Below are positions 33,689 to 43,583 of a DNA stretch of 64,000 nt, in pieces; position 1 is the stretch's first letter; the number at the start of each line of letters is the position of its first letter. Both the position numbers and the translations under genes were made by a program. This DNA is from Verrucomicrobiia bacterium (lineage in GTDB: Bacteria; Verrucomicrobiota; Verrucomicrobiia; Palsa-1439): the NCBI GenBank assembly GCA_022072455.1, contig JAJVHY010000023.1, positions 1 to 64,000 of the forward strand. The letters are read 5' to 3'. The notes under the pieces were generated by a model. The model did no database searches. It worked only from the letters and a program-made list of their open reading frames with translations, and was not told the origin of the DNA.

Positions 33689-33972
33689 TGAAAACTCCTT
33701 TTCAAGTCATCAAAACATTGCGCGTGACCGAGAAGGCCACTGACCAGCAAAACAAGTCGAATCAATACCAAGTGGTTGTCGAGAAACATGCGAACAAAGT
33801 CGACATCAAGCAGGCGGTGGAGCGTGCCTTCAAGGTCAAGGTATTACGTGTCAATACGCTCCACGTTCGCGGGAAAGCGCGCCGGCAACGAACAGCACAA
33901 GCGGGGTTTGCGCCGGCTTGGAAAAAGGCAATCGTCACGTTGAAGACGGGCGACAAAATCGAAGTGGCATAA
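33688..33972 (+). CDS. rplW: 50S ribosomal protein L23
   Basis: 94 residues; sits at the tunnel exit and docks trigger factor and SRP. VIKTLRVTEKATDQQN start, VDIKQAVERAFKVKVLRVNT core. The ATG overlaps the last base of the rplD stop (TAATG). Confidence 0.96.
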   Translation: MKTPFQVIKTLRVTEKATDQQNKSNQYQVVVEKHANKVDIKQAVERAFKVKVLRVNTLHVRGKARRQRTAQAGFAPAWKKAIVTLKTGDKIEVA

Positions 33973-33978
33973 GACATC

Positions 33979-34815
33979 ATGGGCCTCAAAACTTTCAGAC
34001 CAAGAACGCCATCACTGCGGGGAACGGTATTGCCGGACTTCGCGGAGTTGACAACACACAAACCCGAGCGATCGTTGACGGTTGCGAAACGTCGCACTGG
34101 CGGACGAAACAATCTCGGCCGCGTGACGGCGCGGGGGATTGGCGGCGGGCACAAGCAACGGTACCGTGTCATTGATTTCAAACGCAACAAGCTCGGGATT
34201 CCGGCGGTTGTTGAGAGCATCGAGTATGATCCGAATCGTTCTGCGCGAATCGCCTTGTTGAAGTACGAGGACGGTGAGAAGCGCTACATCATCGCCCCGA
34301 TGGGCTTGACGGTCGGGAGCAAACTGATGAATGGGCCGGACGCTGAGTTGGCGACCGGTAATGCGTTACCGTTGCGAAAGATTTTGCCGGGTCTGCCGAT
34401 TCACAATATTGAATTGCACAAGGGGCGTGGTGGTCAGCTTTGCCGGAGCGCGGCAATGGCGTCGCAGATCATGGGCATTGAGGGTGATTATGCCCTCGTG
34501 AAATTGCCATCGGGCGAAATTCGGCGAATTCACGCAGATTGCTATGCGACGATTGGCCAGGTTGGCAATCCTGATAACATGAATGTGATGCTGGGTAAAG
34601 CGGGGCGGTCGCGGTGGCTCGGAATTCGCGGGATCAGCCGCGGCATGTGCCGCAACCCGGTCGACCACCCGATGGGTGGCGGTCAGGGTAAGAGCAAGGG
34701 TGGCGGCGGGTGGCACCACCCCGTTTCGCCGTGGGGTAAACTCGCCAAGGGTGGCAAATCTCGGCGGAAGAAGAAATACTCTAACGCATTTATCGTGGAG
34801 CGTAGGAAGAAATAA
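33979..34815 (+). CDS. rplB: 50S ribosomal protein L2
   Basis: 278 residues; needed for subunit association and the peptidyl-transferase centre. [39 protein letters not shown], and the C-terminal [17 protein letters not shown] with the conserved His. One-base overlap with rpsS. Confidence 0.97.
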   Translation: MGLKTFRPRTPSLRGTVLPDFAELTTHKPERSLTVAKRRTGGRNNLGRVTARGIGGGHKQRYRVIDFKRNKLGIPAVVESIEYDPNRSARIALLKYEDGEKRYIIAPMGLTVGSKLMNGPDAELATGNALPLRKILPGLPIHNIELHKGRGGQLCRSAAMASQIMGIEGDYALVKLPSGEIRRIHADCYATIGQVGNPDNMNVMLGKAGRSRWLGIRGISRGMCRNPVDHPMGGGQGKSKGGGGWHHPVSPWGKLAKGGKSRRKKKYSNAFIVERRKK

Positions 34816-35093
34816 TGGGACGTTCCCTCAAAAAAGGCCCGTTTGTTGATGACCACCTCATGGCCAAGGTGGAAAAGATGTCGGCCGGTGAGAAGAAACC
34901 AATTAAAACTTGGTCGCGCCGGTCGGTAATTGTGCCGGATTTTATTGGGCACACCTTTTTGGTGCACAACGGCAAGCAGCACATGCCGGTGTTCGTTACA
35001 GAAAACATGGTCGGTCACAAACTCGGCGAGTTTGCGGCGACGCGGCAGTTCCGGGCACACGGAGCGGCGACTGAGAAAGCCGTCGCGAAGTAG
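34815..35093 (+). CDS. rpsS: 30S ribosomal protein S19
   Basis: 92 residues; forms the S13-S19 head bridge. [55 protein letters not shown]. It is normally followed by rplV; here another gene starts two bases after its stop. Confidence 0.97.
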   Translation: MGRSLKKGPFVDDHLMAKVEKMSAGEKKPIKTWSRRSVIVPDFIGHTFLVHNGKQHMPVFVTENMVGHKLGEFAATRQFRAHGAATEKAVAK

Positions 35094-35095
35094 TC

Positions 35096-35809
35096 GTGCA
35101 ATTGGCGCGAGCCAATGCGGTTTTGGGTGTCTTGTTCTTTGTAGTAGCCGGCGGAGTTTGCGGTGCGGATGACGAGTTGCGGCGGGCGCTGGATCAACTC
35201 AGCGCGAGTTATACGACCGTACAACGCCAACTTGTCGAACGCGAGGCGGCTGTACGGACGCTGACTGAAAGCCTGGCGATAGCACGGACGGAAAGTGAGC
35301 TTTTTCAAAAGTTATGGACTGAAGCTCAAGTTCGAGTGCAGACACTCGGGCAGAATATCGCCGGTGCCGACGAAGCTATGCAACAGCGACAGTTTGTGGA
35401 AACACTTCGGGCGTTGTATATCGCGGAAGCCGAACGGCAGCGGTTAACCGAGCGGTTACAGCGGTTAGTGGCCGTGATTGAGTCAAATGGCCAGATTGAC
35501 GCTGAGGTCGAGTTGACCAAGCAGATGCTGGCGGCCATTGAAAAGCCAGTCGCCCCAGCCGGCGGCGGGTCAATCGAAGCAACGCGAGTGTTGGACGTGA
35601 ATCCAAAGCTGCGGTTGGTAATATTGGATTTCGGCGTTCAGCAGGGAGCGCGCATCGGAATGCCGTTGATTGTTTGGCGCGGCAACCGTGGAGTTGCTGA
35701 GTTGCGAATTGTCGAAGTGCGGTCGAAAATTTGCGGTGCATTGGTTGAGAATGTCGAAAACAATATCACGTTGCAAGCGGGTGATGCCGCACGCGTGAGT
35801 AGGAAATAA
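35096..35809 (+). CDS. Exported coiled-coil protein embedded in the S10 cluster
   Basis: A 237-residue, non-ribosomal protein from GTG 35096, two bases after rpsS and ten before rplV. The N-terminus is a signal peptide (about 1-23; hydrophobic VLGVLFFVVAGGV, no convincing lipobox). Residues about 25-150 are predicted coiled coil, with E/Q/R-rich heptads (QRQLVEREAAVRTLTESLA). The C-terminal part (about 160-237: RLVILDFGVQQGARIGMPLIV, VRSKICGALVENVE) resembles the small beta domains of envelope proteins such as MreC. It is likely cotranscribed with ribosomal genes. Function unknown; an envelope or cell-shape role coupled to growth is inference. Confidence 0.8.
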   Translation: MQLARANAVLGVLFFVVAGGVCGADDELRRALDQLSASYTTVQRQLVEREAAVRTLTESLAIARTESELFQKLWTEAQVRVQTLGQNIAGADEAMQQRQFVETLRALYIAEAERQRLTERLQRLVAVIESNGQIDAEVELTKQMLAAIEKPVAPAGGGSIEATRVLDVNPKLRLVILDFGVQQGARIGMPLIVWRGNRGVAELRIVEVRSKICGALVENVENNITLQAGDAARVSRK

Positions 35810-35819
35810 AACCAAATTT

Positions 35820-36155
35820 ATGGAAGTACGAGCGATAACGAAATACGCGCGAATGAGCCCCGCCAAGGTTGGCGAGGTGACACGCATGATTCAGGGCAAG
35901 TCCGCCGCGGACGCGCTTGAGGTGCTCCGTGCGGTGCCGCGCAAATCGGCGCGCATGATCGAAAAGACATTAAAGTCGGCCATAGCGAATGCGACGAACA
36001 ATTTCAAGCTGGCGGCGGATGCCCTCAGTGTGAAAGAGGCGGTGGCCAATGAAGGGCCGCGGTTGAAACGGTTCCAACCCAAAGCGCGCGGCAGTGCGGG
36101 GCCGATCATTAAGCGGACCAGTCACATTCAGATCATTTTGACGGACGGACAATAA
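35820..36155 (+). CDS. rplV: 50S ribosomal protein L22
   Basis: 111 residues; its hairpin reaches into the exit tunnel. Standard MEVRAITKYARMSPAK start (the conserved first helix), KSARMIEKTLKSAIANA, and the loop region FQPKARGSAGPIIKRTSHI. Separated from rpsS by the inserted exported-protein gene. Confidence 0.96.
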   Translation: MEVRAITKYARMSPAKVGEVTRMIQGKSAADALEVLRAVPRKSARMIEKTLKSAIANATNNFKLAADALSVKEAVANEGPRLKRFQPKARGSAGPIIKRTSHIQIILTDGQ

Positions 36156-36158
36156 GTT

Positions 36159-36848
36159 ATGGGACAAAAAGTAAATCCGGTTGGTTTCCGCGTGTCAGTC
36201 ACCAAAGACTGGCTGTCGAAGTGGTATGCCGATAAAAAGGAATACGCGCCATTGTTGCTCGAAGACATTAAAGTGCGCGACATCGTCAAGAAGAAGCTCG
36301 CTGCCGCTGCGGTACCGAAGATCGCTATTGAGCGCTATGCCAATCGCGCGCGCATCACAATTTTCACAGCTCGGCCCGGAATTGTGATTGGTCGCAAAGG
36401 TTCGGAAATTGACAAACTCAAGGAAGAGTTGGGCAAGCTGACCGGCAAAGAAATCTACGTGGACATCGTCGAGATCAAGCAGCCGGAGACGGACGCGCAA
36501 CTGGTCGCCGAAAATATTGCATTGCAATTGGAACGCCGCATCAGTTTCCGCCGGGCCATGAAAAAGTCCGTACAGACTGCGATGGACTTTGGCGCCCAAG
36601 GAATCAAAGTTGCCTGCGGTGGCCGCCTGGGCGGTTCAGAAATTGCCCGTCATGAAAAGTATCGGGTTGGGAAAATTCCGTTGCACACCCTGCGCGCGGA
36701 TATTGATTATGGATTCGCCGAAGCCAATACGGTGTACGGCAAAATCGGCGTGAAGGTTTGGGTTTGTAAGGGCGAGCGCGCCCGGAAAGAGGCTGTACCG
36801 GAAATGAAGCCGGTCGGCGCGCCGGCAACAGTCGCGCCCGCAGCGTAG
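36159..36848 (+). CDS. rpsC: 30S ribosomal protein S3
   Basis: 229 residues; mRNA-entry helicase-like protein. [18 protein letters not shown] start, KH domain ([20 protein letters not shown]), C-terminal domain with [13 protein letters not shown] and an Ala/Pro-rich tail. Three bases after rplV. Confidence 0.97.
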   Translation: MGQKVNPVGFRVSVTKDWLSKWYADKKEYAPLLLEDIKVRDIVKKKLAAAAVPKIAIERYANRARITIFTARPGIVIGRKGSEIDKLKEELGKLTGKEIYVDIVEIKQPETDAQLVAENIALQLERRISFRRAMKKSVQTAMDFGAQGIKVACGGRLGGSEIARHEKYRVGKIPLHTLRADIDYGFAEANTVYGKIGVKVWVCKGERARKEAVPEMKPVGAPATVAPAA

Positions 36849-36859
36849 AGGAATTTGCT

Positions 36860-37270
36860 ATGCCATTGATGCCATCGAGAGTAAAACATCGCAAGCAACA
36901 GCGGGGCAACCGTGCTGGGATTGCGTGGCGCGGTTCTGCCGTTTCGTTCGGCGAGTACGGCTTGCAGGCGTTGGATCGCGCTTGGATGACGGCGACCCAG
37001 ATCGAAGCGTGTCGTGTTGCTTTGTCCCGTAATATGAAACGGCGCGGCAAGCTCTGGATCCGGATTTTCCCGGACAAGCCCGTGACCAAGCGTCCACCCG
37101 AAACCCGCATGGGCAAGGGGAAGGGCAATCCGGAATTTTGGGTGGCGGTTGTTCGCCCCGGTAACGTTTTGTTTGAAATGGGCGGTGTGACCGAAGTGCT
37201 GGCGCGGGATTCGTTCCGGTTGGCCGCTTCGAAATTACCGATCAAGACCCGCTTTGTGAAGAGACGCTAA
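36860..37270 (+). CDS. rplP: 50S ribosomal protein L16
   Basis: 136 residues; contacts A-site t[20 protein letters not shown] start, [24 protein letters not shown], and [15 protein letters not shown]. The Arg in the position hydroxylated by YcfD-type enzymes (KRPPETRM) is present. One-base overlap with rpmC. Confidence 0.97.
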   Translation: MPLMPSRVKHRKQQRGNRAGIAWRGSAVSFGEYGLQALDRAWMTATQIEACRVALSRNMKRRGKLWIRIFPDKPVTKRPPETRMGKGKGNPEFWVAVVRPGNVLFEMGGVTEVLARDSFRLAASKLPIKTRFVKRR

Positions 37271-37479
37271 TGAAATCGAAGGAAATTCGCGAATTGACGG
37301 ACGCCGAGGCGCAAGCAAAACTGCGCGACTTGCGGCAAGAACTATTCAACCTCCGCCTGCAACAACATGCGGCGCGGTTGGAGCGCCCGAGCCGGTTGCA
37401 TGACTTGCGGAAAGATGTGGCGCGTATCGAGACGATTTTGCGGCAACGCCAATTGCAGGCGCCGACCGCCAGTAAGTAA
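37270..37479 (+). CDS. rpmC: 50S ribosomal protein L29
   Basis: 69 residues; two-helix protein beside L23 at the tunnel exit. [39 protein letters not shown], and the DVARIETILRQRQ end are all family-typical. Starts in the rplP stop codon. Confidence 0.96.
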   Translation: MKSKEIRELTDAEAQAKLRDLRQELFNLRLQQHAARLERPSRLHDLRKDVARIETILRQRQLQAPTASK

Positions 37480-37491
37480 GAGAGTTTGATC

Positions 37492-37779
37492 ATGGCTGAA
37501 CCAACATTACCTGAAGCGCAGAAAAAAGAAGTCATCGGCGAGGTCGTCAGTGACAAGATGGAAAAGACCATCGTTGTCCAGGTTGCTCGTCGCGTGCGGC
37601 ATCCGCGCTACCACAAGATCATGACGCAGTACAAAAAATTTTACGCGCACGATGAGAAAAGCGAAGCCAATCTCGGCGACCGCGTGCGCATCACGGCTTC
37701 ACGTCCGTTGAGTAAGTTGAAGCGCTGGAGGTTGGTGGAAATTGTGACGAAGGCGCAGTCGGTGGAGAAAGTGGCATGA
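37492..37779 (+). CDS. rpsQ: 30S ribosomal protein S17
   Basis: 95 residues from ATG 37492; early-binding body protein. [18 protein letters not shown] and [18 protein letters not shown], then [15 protein letters not shown]. About ten residues ([10 protein letters not shown]) precede the usual start. A TTG six bases upstream is in frame but less likely. Overlaps rplN by four bases. Confidence 0.96.
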   Translation: MAEPTLPEAQKKEVIGEVVSDKMEKTIVVQVARRVRHPRYHKIMTQYKKFYAHDEKSEANLGDRVRITASRPLSKLKRWRLVEIVTKAQSVEKVA

Positions 37780-38141
37780 TTCAGATCCGTACCAATCTTG
37801 ATGTGGCCGATAACACCGGCGCCCGGCTTGCGTGGGCGATTGGCGTCTTGGGCCACCAGAAACGTTACGCGCGCGTCGGCGACATTATCAAAGCGCACGT
37901 CAAAGAAGCCTCGCCAGACGGCACCGTGAAAAAAGGCGAGGTCGTCACCTGTGTTGTTGTCCGCACCAAGTCACCGTTGCGCCGGGCGGATGGTTCTTAC
38001 CTCCGCTTCGACAGTAACGCCGTGGTGATCATCGACGACCAACACAACCCCAAAGGGACGCGAATTTTTGGTCCTGTCGCCCGTGAGTTGCGTGACAAAG
38101 ACTTTACCAAAATCATCTCGCTCGCGCCGGAGGTGTTGTAA
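37776..38141 (+). CDS. rplN: 50S ribosomal protein L14
   Basis: 121 residues; intersubunit bridge protein and RsfS target. [17 protein letters not shown] start, [19 protein letters not shown], and [17 protein letters not shown]. The ATG overlaps the rpsQ stop (ATGA). It opens the spc-type segment. Confidence 0.97.
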   Translation: MIQIRTNLDVADNTGARLAWAIGVLGHQKRYARVGDIIKAHVKEASPDGTVKKGEVVTCVVVRTKSPLRRADGSYLRFDSNAVVIIDDQHNPKGTRIFGPVARELRDKDFTKIISLAPEVL

Positions 38142-38143
38142 TT

Positions 38144-38422
38144 ATGAATTCAATTCACGTCAAAAAGAACGACATGGTTGTCGTCCTTTCGGGTGAACAC
38201 AAAGGCAAAGTCGGCAAAGTCCTCGTCGCAATGCCCGAACGTGGTCGCGTCGTTATCGAAGGTGTCAACTTGATGAGCAAGTCGCTGCGCAAATCGCAGG
38301 ACAACCCGAAGGGTGGGATTATCACCAAGGAATTTCCGATTTACGCGGCCAAGGTCATGCTTCAGGAAAAATTTGAAACCCGCAAGAAAAAGCGCGGCGC
38401 GATCACGACCGATAAGGTCTAG
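38144..38422 (+). CDS. rplX: 50S ribosomal protein L24
   Basis: 92 residues; assembly-initiator protein with a KOW motif ([20 protein letters not shown]). The C-terminus ([20 protein letters not shown]) is shorter than in E. coli. Two bases after rplN. Confidence 0.95.
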   Translation: MNSIHVKKNDMVVVLSGEHKGKVGKVLVAMPERGRVVIEGVNLMSKSLRKSQDNPKGGIITKEFPIYAAKVMLQEKFETRKKKRGAITTDKV

Positions 38423-38430
38423 GCAAAGTT

Positions 38431-38967
38431 ATGTCTCAGCTTCACGAACACTATCAGAAAACGATTGTCGAGCAGCTCCTGCAGAGCGGTAAGTACACCA
38501 ACCGGATGCAAGTTCCGAAGGTGGAAAAAGTCGTCATCAACATGGGCATCAACTCCAAGCACGACAAGGATGTTACCGCCGAGGCCCAGCAGGAACTCAT
38601 GACCATTACCGGCCAGAAGCCGGTGGTCACGCATGCCAAGAAGAGCATCGCCAATTTTCACGTTCGGCAGGGCATGCCGGTTGGCGCCAAAGTCACGTTG
38701 CGTGGCCGGCGCATGTACGAGTTCCTCGAACGCTTTTTCAACGCCGCACTGCCGCGGATTCGCGATTTTCGAGGCGTCAACCCCCGTGGGTTTGATGGCC
38801 GGGGCAGCTACACGATGGGCGTCAAAGACCAGACCATTTTTCCCGAGGTTGAGTTGGACAAGATCAAACACAACCTCGGCATGGACGTAACGATCGTGAC
38901 GACGGCGAACACCGATGCGGAAGCCAAAGAGCTTCTCAAGCTGATGGGCATGCCGTTCAGCAGCTAA
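38431..38967 (+). CDS. rplE: 50S ribosomal protein L5
   Basis: 178 residues; binds 5S rRNA and P-site t[40 protein letters not shown], and [20 protein letters not shown] are all present. C-terminus [17 protein letters not shown]. Confidence 0.97.
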   Translation: MSQLHEHYQKTIVEQLLQSGKYTNRMQVPKVEKVVINMGINSKHDKDVTAEAQQELMTITGQKPVVTHAKKSIANFHVRQGMPVGAKVTLRGRRMYEFLERFFNAALPRIRDFRGVNPRGFDGRGSYTMGVKDQTIFPEVELDKIKHNLGMDVTIVTTANTDAEAKELLKLMGMPFSS

Positions 38968-38976
38968 AGGAAAGCT

Positions 38977-39162
38977 ATGGCGAAATTAACCTGGGAAATC
39001 AAACAAACGCGACCAGCCAAGTTCTCGTCGCAGAAGTACAACCGTTGTAAAAATTGTGGCCGCCGGCATGCGTACATCCGCCGCTTTCAAATTTGTCGGA
39101 TTTGCTTCCGGGAATTGGCCAGCCAGGGCAAACTTCCCGGCGTCACCAAGGCGAGTTGGTAA
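38977..39162 (+). CDS. rpsN: 30S ribosomal protein S14 type Z
   Basis: 61 residues, the short zinc-binding form. CKNC and CRIC pairs frame [12 protein letters not shown], and the end is [11 protein letters not shown]. With zinc-type L33 and L36 also in this cluster, the organism's ribosome uses zinc-dependent paralogues throughout; no zinc-free copy is seen in the window. Confidence 0.97.
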   Translation: MAKLTWEIKQTRPAKFSSQKYNRCKNCGRRHAYIRRFQICRICFRELASQGKLPGVTKASW

Positions 39163-39165
39163 GAC

Positions 39166-39564
39166 ATGAATCAGACTGATCCCATTGCCGATATGTTGAC
39201 GCGGATTCGTAATGCGAACCGCGCTCTTAAACCCGAGACCGCGATGCCGTTTTCGCGCATGAAGGGCGAGATTGCCAAAGTCCTCAAGCGCGAAGGCTAT
39301 ATCTCCGACTTCTACGTTGAAAAGCAAGAAACCGGGCCGCAATTGCTTAAGATTCAATTAAAGATCGTCGGAAAAGAACGCTCCATTGTTGGCATCAAGC
39401 GCATCAGCCGCCCCGGTCTGCGCCGGTATGTGGCAGCACAAGAATTTCCGCGTGTGCTCGGCGGAATGGGGATCTCGATTGTCACGACCTCCAAGGGCGT
39501 CATGACCGGTCATGAGGCCAAGAAGGCCAATTTGGGCGGCGAAATTTTAGCTTACGTTTGGTGA
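39166..39564 (+). CDS. rpsH: 30S ribosomal protein S8
   Basis: 132 residues; central-domain rRNA binder. MNQTDPIADMLTRIRNANRA start, KRISRPGLRRYVAAQEFPRV, and the C-terminal GISIVTTSKGVMTGHEAKKA. Three bases after rpsN and three before rplF. Confidence 0.97.
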   Translation: MNQTDPIADMLTRIRNANRALKPETAMPFSRMKGEIAKVLKREGYISDFYVEKQETGPQLLKIQLKIVGKERSIVGIKRISRPGLRRYVAAQEFPRVLGGMGISIVTTSKGVMTGHEAKKANLGGEILAYVW

Positions 39565-39567
39565 GAT

Positions 39568-40128
39568 ATGTCACGCATCGGAAAACAACCCATTGCCATC
39601 CCGGCCAAGACGAAAGTCGAAGTCAAAGGCCAACTCGTCGCTGTCGAAGGGCCGAAAGGAAAGCTCGAATTCACCGTCCCGCCCCCGATTACAGTTGCGG
39701 TGAAGGACGGCAAAGTTCACGCCTCCACGACGCAACTCGACCGCATCGGCAAGTCCCGCTGGGGATTGACCCGTAGCTTGATCGCCAACATGGTCAAGGG
39801 CGTTAATGATGGTTACACCAAGCAGTTGCTCGTCGAGGGCGTCGGTTTCCGCGCCGCTGTGACCGGTGCGAGTCTCAATCTCCAACTCGGCTACTCCCAC
39901 CCAATAAACTTTACGATTCCGAAAGGCATCAAAGTCACCGTGGTGGACACCGCCGACAAGAAACCGCAAATCACCATCGAAGGCACTGACAAACAACTGG
40001 TCGGCGAAGTGGCCGCCTGCATTCGCCGGTTCTACAAACCCGAGCCGTATAAAGGCAAAGGTATCCGTTTCGTCGGCGAACAAGTTCGCCGCAAAGCCGG
40101 GAAAACGGTCACCTCGGCTGGGGGTTAA
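39568..40128 (+). CDS. rplF: 50S ribosomal protein L6
   Basis: 186 residues; two homologous alpha/beta domains near the sarcin-ricin loop. [19 protein letters not shown] start, [14 protein letters not shown], and the conserved [19 protein letters not shown] near the C-terminus. Confidence 0.97.
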   Translation: MSRIGKQPIAIPAKTKVEVKGQLVAVEGPKGKLEFTVPPPITVAVKDGKVHASTTQLDRIGKSRWGLTRSLIANMVKGVNDGYTKQLLVEGVGFRAAVTGASLNLQLGYSHPINFTIPKGIKVTVVDTADKKPQITIEGTDKQLVGEVAACIRRFYKPEPYKGKGIRFVGEQVRRKAGKTVTSAGG

Positions 40129-40133
40129 TTCTT

Positions 40134-40490
40134 ATGATTCCACGTTCCAAAACCCAATTTCGCGCGCGCCGCCATCTCCGCTTGCGCCAGAAAGTGAGCG
40201 GTACCGCCGCCCGTCCGCGCATGGCCGTCAGTTTTACCGGCAAACACATTTACGTGCAGTTCATCGACGACGTGGCCGGCAAGACGCTGGCCGCCGCCAG
40301 TACCAATGCCGGCGATGGCAAAGGGACCAAGGCGACAGTTGCCGGTGCGAAGAAAATCGGCGCGCTCGCCGCGCAGCAAGCCCAAGCCAAAAACATCAGC
40401 ACGGTCGTTTTCGACCGGGGCGGATTCCGGTTCCATGGCCGCGTGAAAGCCTTGGCCGATGCCGCCCGTGAAGCAGGATTGAAATTCTAG
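40134..40490 (+). CDS. rplR: 50S ribosomal protein L18
   Basis: 118 residues; 5S rRNA-binding protein. Basic N-terminus ([20 protein letters not shown]), [19 protein letters not shown], and [20 protein letters not shown]. Two bases before rpsE. Confidence 0.97.
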   Translation: MIPRSKTQFRARRHLRLRQKVSGTAARPRMAVSFTGKHIYVQFIDDVAGKTLAAASTNAGDGKGTKATVAGAKKIGALAAQQAQAKNISTVVFDRGGFRFHGRVKALADAAREAGLKF

Positions 40491-40492
40491 TT

Positions 40493-41080
40493 ATGCCTCC
40501 AGAACGCAAAAGCCGTAGTCCCAAGCCCGTGCCTGCCAAGGCCAAAGAAGCTGCTCCCGGTGTCGTCACTGACGAGATTGATTTGGAGGGACGCGAAGGG
40601 GAGTTGATTGAGAAGGTGGTTTACGTTAACCGCAGCTCCAAAGTTGTCAAAGGTGGTCGGCGCTTCAGTTTCAGCGCACTCGTTGTCGTCGGCAATCGCC
40701 GCGGCCGGGTGGGCTGGGGATTTGGCAAAGCCAACGAAGTCGCCGATGCGATTCGCAAAGGGACCGAGCAGGCCAAGGGCTCGATGGTGACGATGAATTT
40801 GAAAGACGCAACCATTCCCCACGAAGTGATTGGTAGCTATGGCGGCGGACATGTCATGCTCCGGCCGGCTTCACCTGGCACGGGAGTCATTGCCGGCGGT
40901 AGCGTTCGGGCGGTTTTGGAATGTGTCGGCGTTCGCGATGTGTTGAGCAAGTCGCTGGGGTCGAACAATGCTGTCAACGTGGTCAAAGCGACGCTCGAAG
41001 GTCTGTCCAAATTGCGCCCCAAGTCGGAAATTTTCCGGGTCCGGGGACTCAACCGGCCGGTCGCGGCGGGAGTGAATTGA
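40493..41080 (+). CDS. rpsE: 30S ribosomal protein S5
   Basis: 195 residues; decoding fidelity protein. An extra basic/acidic N-terminal segment of about 35 residues precedes the double-stranded RNA-binding domain ([19 protein letters not shown]). It has [17 protein letters not shown] and [14 protein letters not shown]. rpmD (L30), usually next, is missing: rplO starts two bases later. Confidence 0.97.
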   Translation: MPPERKSRSPKPVPAKAKEAAPGVVTDEIDLEGREGELIEKVVYVNRSSKVVKGGRRFSFSALVVVGNRRGRVGWGFGKANEVADAIRKGTEQAKGSMVTMNLKDATIPHEVIGSYGGGHVMLRPASPGTGVIAGGSVRAVLECVGVRDVLSKSLGSNNAVNVVKATLEGLSKLRPKSEIFRVRGLNRPVAAGVN

Positions 41081-41081
41081 T

Positions 41082-41567
41082 ATGACGATGCGTTTGCATA
41101 ATCTCAAACCGCGCCCCGGTGCCAAACACCGCACGAAGCGCCTCGGCAGCGGTGAAAGTTCTGGTCATGGGAAAACTTCTGGCCGCGGTGGCAAAGGTCA
41201 GACGGCCCGGTCTGGTGGCACGATCCGGTTGGGTTTTGAAGGCGGCCAAATGCCGTTACTGCGGCGGATTCCGAAACGCGGTTTCAATAACAAGGCATTC
41301 GGTTTGCACTTGGCGACTGTGAATGTGGGCGTCCTCGACAATTTCGACAATGGCGCCACAGTTACTCCAGAAACTCTCAAAGAACAGGGTGTGCTGAAAA
41401 AACTCCTCGCGGGTGTGAAGGTTCTCGGCGATGGAGATTTGACGAAAAAGTTGACCGTGAAGGCGCAACAATTCAGTGCGACCGCTCGCGAAAAAATCAC
41501 GAAAGCTGGTGGCACTTGCGAAGTGGTGCCATTGCCCGGCATCCGCACGAAGGTCGTGACGAAGTAA
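41082..41567 (+). CDS. rplO: 50S ribosomal protein L15
   Basis: 161 residues; late-assembly protein. [19 protein letters not shown] start, [18 protein letters not shown], and [18 protein letters not shown] kept ATG 41082, nine bases after GGGAG; an ATG six bases later is the alternative. secY starts right at its end. Confidence 0.96.
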   Translation: MTMRLHNLKPRPGAKHRTKRLGSGESSGHGKTSGRGGKGQTARSGGTIRLGFEGGQMPLLRRIPKRGFNNKAFGLHLATVNVGVLDNFDNGATVTPETLKEQGVLKKLLAGVKVLGDGDLTKKLTVKAQQFSATAREKITKAGGTCEVVPLPGIRTKVVTK

Positions 41568-42914
41568 ATGTTTTCAGCGTTTCTCAATAGCTGGAAGATT
41601 CCAGAACTTCGGAAGCGGATCATCTTCACGCTCGCGATCATCGTGGTCGCGCGGATTGGTGCGAACATTCCGTGTCCGGGGGTTGACTCGTCTTCCCTGA
41701 ATGCCTACATCAATCAGATTCAAAGCCAGGTTGGTGGCAGCTTTGTTGGGTTGGCGATGTTGCTGACCGGTGGCGGGCTGCAGAACTGCGCCGTTTTTGC
41801 CTTGGGCGTCATGCCGTACATCAGCGGATCAATCATCATGACGTTGTTGACGGCAGTTGTTCCGTCGCTCGAACGACTGAAGCAAGAAGGTGAGACAGGC
41901 CGCGCGAAATTGATTCAATACGGCCGGTATCTCACGGTTCTGATTTGCATCGTGCAGGGGTTTTTCTTAGCGAAAGCATTTGAGCATCCGGAACAGCTTT
42001 TCCCTGGCTTTACCGGGGTGTTGGTAAAAAATCCAGGATTTGGGTTTGAAATGTTGACCGTCCTGACCATCACCAGTGGCACCGTGTTGCTGATGTGGCT
42101 GGGCGAGCAAATCACAGTCCGTGGGATTGGGAACGGCATTTCGCTGATCATTACGGTTGGGATTGTGGAACGCTTGCCGCAGGCCGGCGCGCAAGCATGG
42201 GCGCTGTTTTTCGGAGCCGAAAGCGCGTTCAATGCGCTGCATGCCATCTTGCTTCTGGTAATGGCACTCGCAGTGATTGCTGGGATCATCGCGGTCACGC
42301 AAGCCCAGCGCAAGATTCCGGTCCAATACGCGCAGCGCATGGTTGGCCGGAAGATGTTAGGTGGCGGACAGACTTTCATGCCATTGAAAGTCAATTATGC
42401 CGGCGTGATGCCGATCATCTTCGCCCAAGCGATTCTCCTCTTCCCACAGAAAATTTTCTCGATGTCGCATATGTCGTTTTTCAAAAATTTGTCGCGCATG
42501 CTCACCGAAGGTGAAGTGCTGTATCTGACGGTTTATGGGTTGATGATTTTGTTCTTCTCGTATTTCTGGGTCGCGACACAGTTTAATCCGTTGCAGATCG
42601 CGGATGACCTCAAGCGCTATGGCGGTTACGTTCCCGGTATCCGTCCCGGTAAGCAGACGGCCGAATACCTTGATCACACGATGACGCGCATCACCTTGGC
42701 CGGCGCGATCTTTTTAACGATCATTGCCGTGATTCCGTATATTTTGTCGCACAATTTCAAGCTCCCGTATTTGACGGCGAGTTTTTTCGGCGGGACGAGT
42801 ATGCTCATTGTGGTGGGCGTGATGTTGGATACGATGCGGCAGGTCGAGTCGCATCTATTCATGCGCGGGTACGACGGGTTCTTGCGCAAGGGCAAACTCC
42901 GCGGACGGAAATAA
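41568..42914 (+). CDS. secY: Preprotein translocase subunit SecY
   Basis: 448 residues; channel subunit of SecYEG with ten membrane segments. It begins FSAFLNSWKIPELRKRI. Hallmarks: the plug/TM2 region (LMLLTGGGLQNCAVFALG-like, YISGSIIM), GEQITVRGIGNGISLII, the cytosolic loops RKIPVQYAQRMVG and DLKRYGGYVPGIRPGKQT, and the C-terminal MLIVVGVMLDTMRQVES. Starts directly after the rplO stop. Confidence 0.97.
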   Translation: MFSAFLNSWKIPELRKRIIFTLAIIVVARIGANIPCPGVDSSSLNAYINQIQSQVGGSFVGLAMLLTGGGLQNCAVFALGVMPYISGSIIMTLLTAVVPSLERLKQEGETGRAKLIQYGRYLTVLICIVQGFFLAKAFEHPEQLFPGFTGVLVKNPGFGFEMLTVLTITSGTVLLMWLGEQITVRGIGNGISLIITVGIVERLPQAGAQAWALFFGAESAFNALHAILLLVMALAVIAGIIAVTQAQRKIPVQYAQRMVGRKMLGGGQTFMPLKVNYAGVMPIIFAQAILLFPQKIFSMSHMSFFKNLSRMLTEGEVLYLTVYGLMILFFSYFWVATQFNPLQIADDLKRYGGYVPGIRPGKQTAEYLDHTMTRITLAGAIFLTIIAVIPYILSHNFKLPYLTASFFGGTSMLIVVGVMLDTMRQVESHLFMRGYDGFLRKGKLRGRK

Positions 42915-42929
42915 CGAACGGAGGGTGAC

Positions 42930-43583
42930 TTGAGTCACCAGCGGATCGTTTTTCTTGGCCCACCGGCGTCTGGCAAAGGAACAGCGGCGCAGGTTGTAAG
43001 CGCCCACTGCCAGGTGCCGCATGTGTCCACGGGACAGATGTTCCGCGACGCGATTCGCAAAGGCGGACCGTTAAGTGAAGTTGTTCGACAGTTCATTGAC
43101 AAAGGGCAATTAGTGCCCGACGAATTAACGGTGCAGATCGTCCGGCTATGGCTGGACGACCACGGACCGGACGGTGGATTCATCTTCGATGGTTTTCCGC
43201 GCACTTTGCCACAGGCTGAGGCGTTTGATCGCTTGCTGGCGGAGCGCAACTTACCACTGACACTCATCATTTTAATGGAGGTCAAGATGGAGGAAATCCT
43301 TGGTCGGATTCTGGGGCGGTTGAGTTGCGAAAAATGTGGGGCACTATATCATGCGCAAAACATCCTACCGCAGCAGTCCGGTATCTGTGACAAGTGTGGC
43401 GGACAACTGATCCGCCGGCATGATGATACTGCGGCGATTCTGCATGAGCGAATGCAATGGTATGAGACACTGACAATACCGGTTGTTCATCATTATGAAT
43501 CGACGGGGTTGTTGCGACGGGTGAATGCCAGTGGACTGTATGAACGCGGGTTCGTTGATATTTTGGAACTACTCCCGGTATGA
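42930..43583 (+). CDS. adk: Adenylate kinase
   Basis: 217 residues; converts AMP and ATP to two ADP. Starts at TTG 42930, about five bases after a GGAGG site. P-loop GPPASGKGT differs slightly from the common GxPGxGKGT. GFPRTLPQAEAFD is the conserved AMP/NMP region. The LID has a four-Cys zinc site (CEKC...CDKC). It overlaps map by four bases, the common secY-adk-map-infA order. Confidence 0.95.
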   Translation: MSHQRIVFLGPPASGKGTAAQVVSAHCQVPHVSTGQMFRDAIRKGGPLSEVVRQFIDKGQLVPDELTVQIVRLWLDDHGPDGGFIFDGFPRTLPQAEAFDRLLAERNLPLTLIILMEVKMEEILGRILGRLSCEKCGALYHAQNILPQQSGICDKCGGQLIRRHDDTAAILHERMQWYETLTIPVVHHYESTGLLRRVNASGLYERGFVDILELLPV

